This document shows positions 1 to 6,198 of a DNA stretch of 6,305 nt, piece after piece (the stretch's first letter is position 1; the number at the start of each line of letters is the position of its first letter). The stretch is from an uncultured Clostridia bacterium (GTDB lineage Bacteria; Bacillota; Clostridia; Oscillospirales; Ruminococcaceae). The position numbers were made by a program, and so were the translations under genes. The notes beneath the pieces are model-generated. The model worked only from the letters and a program-made list of their open reading frames with translations. It made no database searches and was not told where the DNA came from. The stretch is taken from the NCBI GenBank assembly GCA_937893735.1, contig CALBGD010000119.1, positions 1 to 6,305 on the forward strand. Reading direction: 5' to 3'.

Positions 1-1
1 G

Positions 2-286
2 TATCTAGAAAGAGAAGTGGATATCTCCGCAGTGAAGGAGCTCATAGAGCTCAACGACGGCGACGCCTCCCTGCTGGAGATAACCCTGCCGGAGGAATAC
101 AAGCTCGCCGGCACCACGCTGATGGAGCTCTCCCTGCCGGTGAGCTGCAACATCGTCTGCATAAACCGGGGCGGGAGCACGATAATCCCGCGCGGACAGA
201 CGAAGCTCCACAGCGGGGACGTGCTGCTGGTGGTGGCGCTCAGCTCCATCGAAAAGGATCTTCGCAGAGCGCTGAAGCTTAAATAA
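2..286 (+). CDS. TrkA-type K+ transport regulatory protein, C-terminal RCK_C domain (5' truncated by window edge)
   Basis: The reading frame is open to the left edge and ends at TAA 284-286, so only the last 94 or so residues are seen; the GTG at 17 is an internal codon, not a convincing start. The visible part matches an RCK_C (TrkA-C) domain: an ELNDGDASLLEITLP strand, LAGTTLMELSLP, a NIVCINRGGSTIIPRG strand-turn-strand, then LHSGDVLLVVA and a short basic helix. In this family the domain sits on the cytoplasmic face of Trk/Ktr K+ uptake channels or cation/H+ antiporters and binds a regulatory ligand; the NAD-binding RCK_N half would lie upstream, outside the window. Which transporter it serves cannot be decided here. 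The stop codon is fused to the left edge of repeat copy A, with no intergenic spacer. The fold is fairly sure; the exact family member is open. Confidence 0.85.
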   Translation, partial: YLEREVDISAVKELIELNDGDASLLEITLPEEYKLAGTTLMELSLPVSCNIVCINRGGSTIIPRGQTKLHSGDVLLVVALSSIEKDLRRALKLK

Positions 287-528
287 ATTCGGAATTCGGA
301 ATTCTTAATTCGGAATTGAATGTGTCCGGCTTCGCCGGACGTATTTAAATCAGTCCGCGAGACGCAGACATGAGGTCTGCGCAGTTGCCCCAAAAGGGCG
401 TGTCTCCCCCAGCGGGGGAGGTGGCACGAAGTGCCAGAGGGGTTGACCGACAGAACAGGATGCCGCCCAACAGAGGGCAACAGGGGGGACAACCGAAATT
501 CCGAATTCCTAATTCCGAATTCCGAATT
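286..528 (+). repeat. Composite repeat element, copy A, with 32-bp imperfect terminal inverted repeats
   Basis: The element has AATTCGG-rich ends at 286-317 and 497-528 that are reverse complements at 29 of 32 positions; the three mismatches lie together (TTA region in one, CCT in the other). Between them is a core (342-492) found again in inverted orientation at 4345-4496, nearly identical from GTCTGCGCAG onward (about 4 differences in about 110 bp). The core holds several hairpins: GTCCGGC-TTC-GCCGGAC (324-340), CGCAGAC/GTCTGCG (363-381), CTCCCCC-AGC-GGGGGAG (404-420) and GGCAC-GAA-GTGCC (423-435), plus inner arms GTTGCCC (384-390) and GGGCAAC (475-481). There is no transposase or credible coding potential. 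It resembles a MITE or REP/BIME-like non-autonomous repeat, but I cannot name a known family. It occupies all but 17 bp of the gap between the TrkA and FtsA-like genes. Confidence 0.85.
324..340. other. Hairpin with TTC triloop in repeat copy A
   Basis: GTCCGGC (324-330), loop TTC (331-333) and GCCGGAC (334-340) form a perfect 7-bp stem, extendable by three more pairs including G-T wobbles (321-323 with 341-343). It lies 38 bp after the TrkA stop and is followed by GTATTTAAAT, so it could act as a weak terminator, but the U tract is poor. The matching hairpin in copy B (4543-4559) has a different stem with the same loop. Confidence 0.7.
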
Positions 529-536
529 AAATTTGT

Positions 537-541
537 GGGAG
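537..541 (+). promoter_or_regulatory. Weak ribosome binding site for the FtsA-like gene
   Basis: GGGAG lies only 4 nt before the ATG at 546, closer than usual. It falls just outside the repeat end at 528. The short spacing leaves room for doubt about the start: the Met at codon 48 (687-689), preceded by AGGGCGAC, would begin the protein directly at the actin-fold core (MIFALDIGT). Confidence 0.45.
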
Positions 542-545
542 TATT

Positions 546-2723
546 ATGGAAGAAAAAAAGCCGCGCATAACCGCGGGCAGTAAGTCCGGCGGCGGAGCTC
601 CGCGCACAGCCGCGAAGAATTCTCCGAAGAAAGCCGGAGCCGCTAAGTCCTCCGCGCCGAGGCGCACCAAGAAACAGCAGGGCGACATGATATTCGCACT
701 GGATATCGGCACCCGCACCGTCGTCGGCATTCTAGCGCAGAGGGACGGCGACGGCTATAAGCTCATCGACATGGAAACAAGGGCGCATGAGAGCCGCTCC
801 ATGACCGACGGTCAGATAGAGGACATCGACGCTGTTGCGGCGGTGGTGAAGTCCGTGCGCTCCGAGCTGGAAAAGCGGCAGTCCGTGAAGCTCCAGAGGG
901 TGTGCGTCGCCGCCGCCGGAAGGGCTCTGCGCACGCTCCGGCATAAGAGCGATTTCGATGTTTCCGGCAGACGGGTCATCTCCGCTGAGGACATACGCGC
1001 CGCCGAGCTTGAAGCCGTGCGCTCAGCCGAGGAGCAGTTCACCGGGGAAAACGGGAACGGCTCATTCTACTGCGTCGGTCACAGCGTTATTTCGCTTGAG
1101 CTTGACGGCTACAAGGTAAGCAAGCCCGAGGGACACCGCGGAAACACCCTCACAACTGAGGTCATCGCGGCTTTCCTGCCGGCTTATGTCGTGGAGAGCC
1201 TCTGCGCCGCAGTTGACGCGGCGGGGCTGGAGACCGCAGGGCTCACGCTGGAGCCTATCGCGGCGATAAACGCGGTCGTCCCGAAGGAGCTGCGGCTCAT
1301 CAATATCGTCATGTGCGATATCGGCGCGGGCACCTCGGACGTTGCCGCCTCCCGGGACGGAAGCATCGTAGCATACGGAATGGCGACAGTCGCCGGGGAC
1401 GAGATAACCGAATCCCTGATGAAACAGCTCCTTGTGGATTTCAGCGAGGCGGAGCGCATAAAGACCTCGGCAGAGCCGCAGACGGAATACACCGATATTC
1501 TGTTCATGAAGCACACGATAACCGCCGAGCAGGTGTCAGAGCTCCTGCGCCCGGCGGCGGAGCAGCTTGCCCAGGCAATAGCCGACGAGATACTCGCGGC
1601 AAACGGCGGGGCTCCGCAGGCGGTGTTCCTTGTCGGCGGCGGGAGCCGTCTTTCCGGGCTCCCGGAGATGGTGGCACAGCGGCTGGGAATACCCCCGCAG
1701 AGGGTCGCCGCAGGCACCCGCGAGATGATACGCGGCATTTCTGCACCGAAAAACATCGAAATAGGCGCGGAGCACGCAACTCCCATCGGTATCGCGATAA
1801 CCTCCTCGGACGGCGTGAAGTACGACTTCACAACGATAACCCTCAACGGCAGGAAGATACGCGCGCTGGATACCCGCAGGCTGACGGTGTTCGAGCTGTG
1901 CAGCCTCGGCGGGATAAAGCCGGAGCAGCTCATGGCGCGCTCCGGAAAGGCGCTGGGCTTCACGCTGGACGGCGAGCGGCAGTTACTGCGCGGAACTCCC
2001 AGCGTACCCGCCGAGATGACCCTCAACGGGAAGCCCTGCTCCCTCAACACGCCGGTGCGCAAGGGGGACGAGGTGCGGGTAACTCCCGCGATTCCCGGCG
2101 AGGACGCGGCTTCGCTGCTCTCCGACCACTACGATATGGCGGGAATGTTCACGGCTGAGATAACCGCGGACGGTAAGCGTATTCCCGCCGGTGACTTCCT
2201 GCTTGTGGACGGAGCCCCCGTCACGGCTGACGCGGACATCGAAAACGGAAGCTCCATCGTACATATAAAGCGCGGGACTTATTCGGATATCCTCGCAGAG
2301 CTCGGGCTAGACCCGGAGCGTGCGCTGGTCAACGGCGCAGCCGTGGAGCCCTCTGCGGCTCCCGCTGACGGCGATGAGCTCACTATTGCCCCAGAGCCTG
2401 CTGAATCCACTGAGGCGCCGGGAACCCCGGTGGTGCCGGGAGCCCCGGTGGCACCTGAAGCCCCGATGGAAACGGAAACTCCCCCGGCTCAGGTAGCCCC
2501 GGAAACTCACCCGGAGGAAAACGGAGTGCCGATAGTGTTCAACGGAATGCCTGTGGTTTTCCCTGCAAAGCCGGGTAACCAGCCGATATTCCTTGATATC
2601 CTCGCGGCATTCGCGGACGACCCGACAGAGCTTCTGGCGCGCTCCGCAACGGTCACGATAAACGGAAAGACCGCAAGACTTAACGAGGTGATACACAGCG
2701 GTGATGAGATCGTTATTGAATAA
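546..2723 (+). CDS. FtsA/PilM-like actin-fold ATPase with extended beta-grasp-like C-terminal tail
   Basis: The 725-residue protein has four visible parts. Residues 1-47 are a basic, Lys/Ser/Ala-rich, probably disordered tail. Residues 48 to about 425 are an FtsA/PilM-type actin fold: phosphate-1 loop FALDIGTRT (50-58), a 1C/SHS2-like segment starting near MTDGQIEDIDAV (86-97), phosphate-2 MCDIGAGTSDVA (256-267) and adenosine loop VFLVGGGSRLSGL (360-372). Residues from about 428 hold repeated strand-turn modules with NG...GDE signatures (TLNGK/KGDEVRV at 492-512, VNGAA/DGDELTI at 595-614, TINGK/SGDEIVIE at 704-725), resembling ThiS/beta-grasp folds; a proline-rich linker (616-650) precedes the last. 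Classical FtsA is about 420 residues and ends in an amphipathic membrane helix, which I do not see here. Related long proteins are annotated as cell division FtsA-domain proteins in Clostridia, so a cytoplasmic role in division or envelope assembly is inferred, not shown. It is probably not the housekeeping FtsA: no ftsZ is adjacent. The start may instead be codon 48. Confidence 0.85.
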   Translation: MEEKKPRITAGSKSGGGAPRTAAKNSPKKAGAAKSSAPRRTKKQQGDMIFALDIGTRTVVGILAQRDGDGYKLIDMETRAHESRSMTDGQIEDIDAVAAVVKSVRSELEKRQSVKLQRVCVAAAGRALRTLRHKSDFDVSGRRVISAEDIRAAELEAVRSAEEQFTGENGNGSFYCVGHSVISLELDGYKVSKPEGHRGNTLTTEVIAAFLPAYVVESLCAAVDAAGLETAGLTLEPIAAINAVVPKELRLINIVMCDIGAGTSDVAASRDGSIVAYGMATVAGDEITESLMKQLLVDFSEAERIKTSAEPQTEYTDILFMKHTITAEQVSELLRPAAEQLAQAIADEILAANGGAPQAVFLVGGGSRLSGLPEMVAQRLGIPPQRVAAGTREMIRGISAPKNIEIGAEHATPIGIAITSSDGVKYDFTTITLNGRKIRALDTRRLTVFELCSLGGIKPEQLMARSGKALGFTLDGERQLLRGTPSVPAEMTLNGKPCSLNTPVRKGDEVRVTPAIPGEDAASLLSDHYDMAGMFTAEITADGKRIPAGDFLLVDGAPVTADADIENGSSIVHIKRGTYSDILAELGLDPERALVNGAAVEPSAAPADGDELTIAPEPAESTEAPGTPVVPGAPVAPEAPMETETPPAQVAPETHPEENGVPIVFNGMPVVFPAKPGNQPIFLDILAAFADDPTELLARSATVTINGKTARLNEVIHSGDEIVIE
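2685..2690 (+). promoter_or_regulatory. Internal ribosome binding site candidate for the GH26-like lipoprotein gene
   Basis: GAGGTG lies inside the end of the FtsA-like gene, 10 nt before GTG 2701 and 13 nt before ATG 2704. The spacing favours the GTG, although the two starts differ by one residue only. With the 23-nt gene overlap this points to translational coupling. Confidence 0.5.
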
Positions 2724-4305
2724 AGGCAGGGGCGCGGCGCTCCTGACGGCGGCGGCGCTGCTGTGCGGGTGCTCCGCGATACCAGACCACATACCCTCGG
2801 CGGGCACGCAGGAGGGCTCCGCGCAGGCGACCGGAGAGGCCACCGAGGAGGCGCACTACGACGAGGTCCCAACGAAGCAGTACGTTATCGAGAACACCGA
2901 CTTCGCCGTGAAGCTCAACGCGGAGGGCGGCAGCTTTGAGGGCAACGTCCGCACAGACGGTGAATACGACGGCAAGGGCTACATCGTCCTCGACAACGGA
3001 ATGAAGCTCCAGCACATCGTGACGGTGCCCACATCGCAGCACTACCGCATTGCGATAGCGGCGCACTCCTATGACGGGGCGGTGATAAGGCTGCGCACGG
3101 TGAATGAGACGGTGGGCGCGTTTTACGTCCCCGCCGCAGAATCCACGGAGTTCACGATGTTCGCGGTGGACAACGTTTATCTCGCCTCCGGCCCGGATAT
3201 CCTCGGGTTTGAGGTCATAAAGGGCAGCGTGGCGCTGGATTACATCACCGTCACGAATTCCTCGCAGGTGGACCGGGAGGTCTACAACGTTTCCGGCTCC
3301 TGCGCGGGGAGCACTACGGCGGTCTCCACGCTGGGACTGATGAAGTTCTTCCGGGACAGCTACGGAACAAGCGTGATAGTCGGGCAGAATGTCACTCCGG
3401 GCTCCAACTCGGAGATAGAGGCTCTGAAAAAGGAGACCGGCAGGAGCCCCGCAATGCGCACGGGCGACCTGATGTTCTCCACGCCGGAGCAGTACGAGAA
3501 GAACCAGAGCTACGCCGACGAAGAGCTCCGGCTGGCGCTGGAGTGGGGGCGCTCTGGAGGTATCGTGTCGTTCAACTGGCACTGGTACTCGCCGTCGGCG
3601 CACTCGCAGTACTACGCGGACACATCTGACTTTATCCTCGGGGAAGCGGTCACGGAGCGCGACATCTCCATGGCAGGCGCGGAGGAGCTCGCCTCCCTGC
3701 GGGACAGCGGGCTGATATCCGACGCGACAATAGCCCTTGTGAACGACATAGACGCGGTGGCGGAGGCGCTCAAGCAGTTCCGCGCGGAGGGGATACCAGT
3801 GGTGTTCCAGCCGATACCGGACGGCGACAGCAGTATGTACTGGTGGAGCGGAAGTGCAAAGAACTACAAGTGGCTGTGGAAGCTGATGTTCGACCGCATG
3901 GACAAGTACCACTGCCTGAACAACCTCATCTGGGTGTGGAACGGGAGCGATTCCGAATACTACCCCGGTGACGATTACTGCGACATTATCGGGCAGAGCT
4001 TCTATGAGAACTCTTCTGCTTCGTTCGCGGGGAGGTTCTCGGCGCTGGCGGGCATTCCCGCGGAGGTGCCGAAGGCTCTGGCGGTGACGGCGTGCGACCG
4101 CTTCCCTTCCCCGGATTATATGCGCCGGGACAACGCAATGTGGCTGTGGTTCTCGATAGGCAGCGGGGAGTGCATAATCACCACCTCCGGCGAACTCTCG
4201 GAGAAATACAACAGCTGGCAGTCGCTCCATGACGCGTACAACAGCGAAATGTGCATTACACTGGACGAGCTCCCTGATTTTCAGGAGTACGCGTTTCAGG
4301 AATAA
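2701..4305 (+). CDS. Lipoprotein with CBM35-like domain and catalytically degenerate GH26 (beta-mannanase-type) domain
   Basis: The N-terminus is a lipoprotein signal: basic start (R3, K8, R10), hydrophobic stretch, lipobox LCGC with C24 as the lipidated residue, then a Ser/Glu/Thr-rich linker to about residue 52. Residues of about 62-188 form a beta-rich, CBM35-like module (a YDGKGYIVLDNG segment and a closing VALDYITVTNSS strand). Residues of about 210-530 match GH26: GGIVSFNWHWYSP (286-298), IPVVFQPIPDGDSSMYWWSG (365-384), WLWKLMFDRM (391-400), LNNLIWVWN (406-414), YYPGDDYCDIIG (420-431), the Tyr of QSFYEN (435) and YNSEMCITLDELPDF (513-527). In active GH26 enzymes the acid/base Glu lies in an RPxHE motif and the nucleophile in an ALTExG motif. 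Here those positions read QPIPD (D374) and AVTACD (A464). Both Glu residues are gone, so hydrolysis by the retaining mechanism is very unlikely; glycan binding or sensing at the cell surface is inferred. It overlaps the FtsA-like gene by 23 nt. Start GTG 2701 or ATG 2704. Confidence 0.88.
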   Translation: MMRSLLNKGRGAALLTAAALLCGCSAIPDHIPSAGTQEGSAQATGEATEEAHYDEVPTKQYVIENTDFAVKLNAEGGSFEGNVRTDGEYDGKGYIVLDNGMKLQHIVTVPTSQHYRIAIAAHSYDGAVIRLRTVNETVGAFYVPAAESTEFTMFAVDNVYLASGPDILGFEVIKGSVALDYITVTNSSQVDREVYNVSGSCAGSTTAVSTLGLMKFFRDSYGTSVIVGQNVTPGSNSEIEALKKETGRSPAMRTGDLMFSTPEQYEKNQSYADEELRLALEWGRSGGIVSFNWHWYSPSAHSQYYADTSDFILGEAVTERDISMAGAEELASLRDSGLISDATIALVNDIDAVAEALKQFRAEGIPVVFQPIPDGDSSMYWWSGSAKNYKWLWKLMFDRMDKYHCLNNLIWVWNGSDSEYYPGDDYCDIIGQSFYENSSASFAGRFSALAGIPAEVPKALAVTACDRFPSPDYMRRDNAMWLWFSIGSGECIITTSGELSEKYNSWQSLHDAYNSEMCITLDELPDFQEYAFQE

Positions 4306-4497
4306 TTCGGAATTCGGAATTCGGAATTCTTAATTCGGAATTATTTGTGCCCCCTGTTGCCCTCTATTGGGCGGCGTCCTGTTCTGTCGGTCAACCCCTC
4401 TGGCACTTCGTGCCACCTCCCCCGCTGGGGGAGACACGCCCTTTGGGGGCAACTGCGCAGACATCGTGTCTGCGCTGCGCGGGACGGATTTAAATAT

Positions 4498-4525
4498 ATG
4501 GGGCTGTGATTTTTCACAGCCCCAT
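4498..4525. other. Perfect 12-bp hairpin specific to repeat copy B, possible terminator
   Basis: ATGGGGCTGTGA (4498-4509), loop TTTT (4510-4513) and TCACAGCCCCAT (4514-4525) form a perfect 12-bp stem. It lies about 190 bp after the GH26-like stop. Neither side has a proper run of T (TGTGTTATTC on the plus strand, ATATTTAAAT on the minus), so it is at best an imperfect, possibly bidirectional terminator. It has no counterpart in copy A. Confidence 0.6.
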
Positions 4526-4542
4526 TGTGTTATTCAAAATCA

Positions 4543-4559
4543 GTCCCACGAAGTGGGAC
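4543..4559. other. Hairpin with GAA triloop in repeat copy B
   Basis: GTCCCAC (4543-4549), loop GAA (4550-4552) and GTGGGAC (4553-4559) form a 7-bp perfect stem. It sits where copy A has GTCCGGC-TTC-GCCGGAC, read in the inverted orientation. The inner three pairs differ between copies yet stay complementary. Confidence 0.7.
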
Positions 4560-4582
4560 ACTTTAATTCTGAATTCCGAATT

Positions 4583-4614
4583 AAAAAAACTTCCCCCGCC
4601 AGACGACGGGGGAA
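4583..4614 (-). terminator. Intrinsic terminator of the solute-binding protein gene
   Basis: On the minus strand an 8-bp stem TTCCCCCG/CGGGGGAA (4614-4607 with 4598-4591) with an 8-nt loop is followed by G and a run of seven T (4589-4583). It lies 14 nt after the stop codon of the minus-strand gene. The run of T touches the end of repeat copy B. On the plus strand only AATTTTA follows, so reverse activity would be weaker. Confidence 0.88.
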
Positions 4615-4628
4615 ATTTTATCAGTGAA

Positions 4629-6164
4629 TTACTTGAGCGCGTACTCAGCGGTGATAGCGTCAACTATCGGCGAGAATTCTGCGCTGGTCTGAGTCCAGGA
4701 AGCGCCGTTCTCTACAACGTCCATAACGACGGTAGCAAGCTGGTTCTGGAAGTCAGTGTTGAAGCCGTAAGCGTCCTCAGAGATAAAGCTGAAGTTTTCA
4801 GGGTCGCACATCTCTCTCCAGAGGTCGTATTCCTGCTCGCCCCATGTGATCTGCCACTTCTCCTTGCCCTCGTTTGCGCCCTTCTCGAAGTAGATCTTCT
4901 TAGGAGCAACGTGGTCGTTCTTTACCTGAGCCTGAATTACGGGGTCAACGTCGTAAGCTCTGTTCAGGTTGATGAACTCGATTGCGCCTGCGGAGTTCTT
5001 TGCGCCCTTAGGGATAAGGTAGCCGAAGGTGTCGTAGCCCTGATAGTAAGCGTCAGCCTGTGTATCTCTCGGGAACGGAACGAATGCGAACTCGGAAACG
5101 GTGTCGAAGATATCGTTGTCAACGCCCTTCGGGTTCTGGAGCTGCTCAGTAGCTGCTATGTAAGTCCACTCAGGCTCCATGCAGAGGAACAGGAGTCTGT
5201 CGCACTCGGTAGCGAAGGTCTGCGGAGAAACCCAGTCGCCGAGCTGCTTGCCGTAGGAAAGACCGTCACGGCAGAGGGTCTCGATGAACTGCATCGCTCT
5301 TGTTACGTTCGGGTTCTGGATATTGTTGGTGATGGTGCCGTCCGGCTGGGTGTCAACGATGGAAGTACCCGTTGTCAGAATGAACGCGTCGATGGTGGTA
5401 TCGGTAGCGTAGAAGCCGATGTTGTCATCGTCCTTGTCGCAGAACTTGATCATCATGTCACGCCATGCGTCCCATGTCCACTCGCCGTTTCTGTACAGCT
5501 CATACGGATCGGGGAGGTCGTTCTCCTCAACGGTCTTCTTGCTGTAATTCAGCGCGAAAGAGGTGGTTATTCTGTGCGGATAGTAGTAGTGCTTGCCGTT
5601 CCATGCGTAGGACTCGGCAACGTCCTTCATGTCCTTCCACAGCGCGGAATCAGCGTCTATAAGGCCGTCCAGCGGCTCGAAGAGGTTCTTGGACACGTTG
5701 CCCGGGTAGAGCATAGCGGACTTCTCAACGAGGTCGGGGGAATCATCGGAAGCGATCTTGTTGGAGAGCTTCTCGAAGAAAGCAGAACCTGAGGGTGTGC
5801 TCTCATACTCGATGGTGCCGCCGAACAGGTCGGAGTTGAATATCAGGCACTGCTCGGTACCCTTCTGGTCGGAGTTGATGTCGTAGTAGCCGAGGTACTT
5901 TACCGTTCCTGCCTTGCCGGAGGGCTGATACAGGGAGGTGTCGAACTCCTTGGTGTCCTTGTCGGTGAGGTCAAGGGCGTCGTTGGGGTCTGTGGTGGTG
6001 GAAGCGGAAGTGGTGGTAGTAGCCGCCGCAGGAGCGGTCATCTGGTTGCTCGCGCCGCCGTTGCTTGCGCCGCTGGAAGCGGGAGATTCATCATCGCAGG
6101 CGGTGAGCCCGGCTACCATGGTGAGCGCCAGTCCGCAGGCGAGGATTCTTTTTGCAGTATTCAT
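4629..6164 (-). CDS. Family 1 extracellular solute-binding lipoprotein (carbohydrate ABC transporter type)
   Basis: The 511-residue protein starts with a lipoprotein signal (K5, R6, hydrophobic core, lipobox LTAC with C23 lipidated) followed by a Ser/Gly/Ala/Thr-rich linker to about residue 60. The mature part fits the SBP_bac_1 group that delivers sugars or oligosaccharides to CUT1 ABC permeases: YLGYYDINSD opening strand (90-99), AMLYPGNVSKN (150-160), ESYAWNGKHYYYPHR (184-198), NGEWTWDAWRDMMIKFC (226-242), GFYATD (250-255) and GYDTFGYLIPKGAKNSAGA (376-394). The start is firm: AAGGAGG lies 7 nt upstream and the signal peptide begins there. The substrate cannot be read from the sequence. No permease or ATPase gene is in the window, and a terminator follows directly, so it appears monocistronic; a permease might be upstream beyond 6305 or elsewhere. 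Base composition looks less GC-rich than the FtsA-like gene, and codon use (many AAG, AAC, TTC) suggests high expression. Confidence 0.9.
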   Translation of the reverse strand: MNTAKRILACGLALTMVAGLTACDDESPASSGASNGGASNQMTAPAAATTTTSASTTTDPNDALDLTDKDTKEFDTSLYQPSGKAGTVKYLGYYDINSDQKGTEQCLIFNSDLFGGTIEYESTPSGSAFFEKLSNKIASDDSPDLVEKSAMLYPGNVSKNLFEPLDGLIDADSALWKDMKDVAESYAWNGKHYYYPHRITTSFALNYSKKTVEENDLPDPYELYRNGEWTWDAWRDMMIKFCDKDDDNIGFYATDTTIDAFILTTGTSIVDTQPDGTITNNIQNPNVTRAMQFIETLCRDGLSYGKQLGDWVSPQTFATECDRLLFLCMEPEWTYIAATEQLQNPKGVDNDIFDTVSEFAFVPFPRDTQADAYYQGYDTFGYLIPKGAKNSAGAIEFINLNRAYDVDPVIQAQVKNDHVAPKKIYFEKGANEGKEKWQITWGEQEYDLWREMCDPENFSFISEDAYGFNTDFQNQLATVVMDVVENGASWTQTSAEFSPIVDAITAEYALK

Positions 6165-6171
6165 TTTGGTT

Positions 6172-6178
6172 CCTCCTT
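6172..6178 (-). promoter_or_regulatory. Strong ribosome binding site of the solute-binding protein gene
   Basis: AAGGAGG on the minus strand is a perfect Shine-Dalgarno match, 7 nt before the ATG at 6164-6162. It fixes the start codon. Confidence 0.92.
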
Positions 6179-6198
6179 AAATAAATGGGTATTCGCCT

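Larger units (their letters stand above)
4304..4582 (-). repeat. Composite repeat element, copy B, inverted relative to copy A
   Basis: This is the reverse-oriented partner of copy A. Its left end (4304-4342) is the AATTCGG-rich tract with one 7-bp unit more than copy A; its right end (4565-4582) is a shorter version. The core (4345-4496) pairs with 342-492. It shares the GGCAC-TTC-GTGCC, GGGGG/CCCCC and CGCAGAC/GTCTGCG hairpins. Next to the right end it carries GTCCCAC-GAA-GTGGGAC, the counterpart of the copy A triloop hairpin, and an extra 12-bp hairpin (4498-4525) absent from copy A. It begins within the TAA stop of the GH26-like gene and ends against the terminator of the convergent gene. 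No coding capacity is credible. Confidence 0.85.

Noticed and set aside
286..528. CRISPR array suggested by the regularly repeated AATTCGG tract
   Set aside because: The units are 7 bp and directly adjacent, with no spacers of constant length, and they form inverted ends.
370..570. Small frame across repeat copy A, and the similar frame at 4367-4627 in copy B
   Set aside because: The translation follows repeat hairpins and AATTCGG tracts, and lacks an RBS. The two copies are in opposite orientation and their readings do not share a conserved protein in one frame.
1184..2062. Minus-strand frame of 292 codons and the plus-strand frame at 1313-2158 inside the FtsA-like gene
   Set aside because: Both are frame shadows rich in Ser/Arg/Pro; the FtsA motifs lie in the main frame.
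546..2723. Naming the gene ftsA
   Set aside because: It is much longer than FtsA, has a different C-terminus and is not next to ftsZ; PilM-like or other relatives are equally possible.
3811..4100. Active beta-mannanase annotation for the GH26-like protein
   Set aside because: Family membership is clear, but both catalytic Glu positions are substituted, so an activity label would be misleading.
2713..4230. Minus-strand open frame of 505 codons opposite the GH26-like gene
   Set aside because: It is a shadow caused by GC-rich codons; the product is Arg/His/Val-rich with no recognisable fold, while the plus strand shows clear GH26 motifs.
4506..5792. Long plus-strand open frame (428 codons) opposite the solute-binding protein gene
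   Set aside because: It is the antisense of a clear SBP gene with signal peptide, RBS and terminator. Its translation is valine/leucine-rich low-complexity text with no domain or RBS, and its start lies in repeat copy B.
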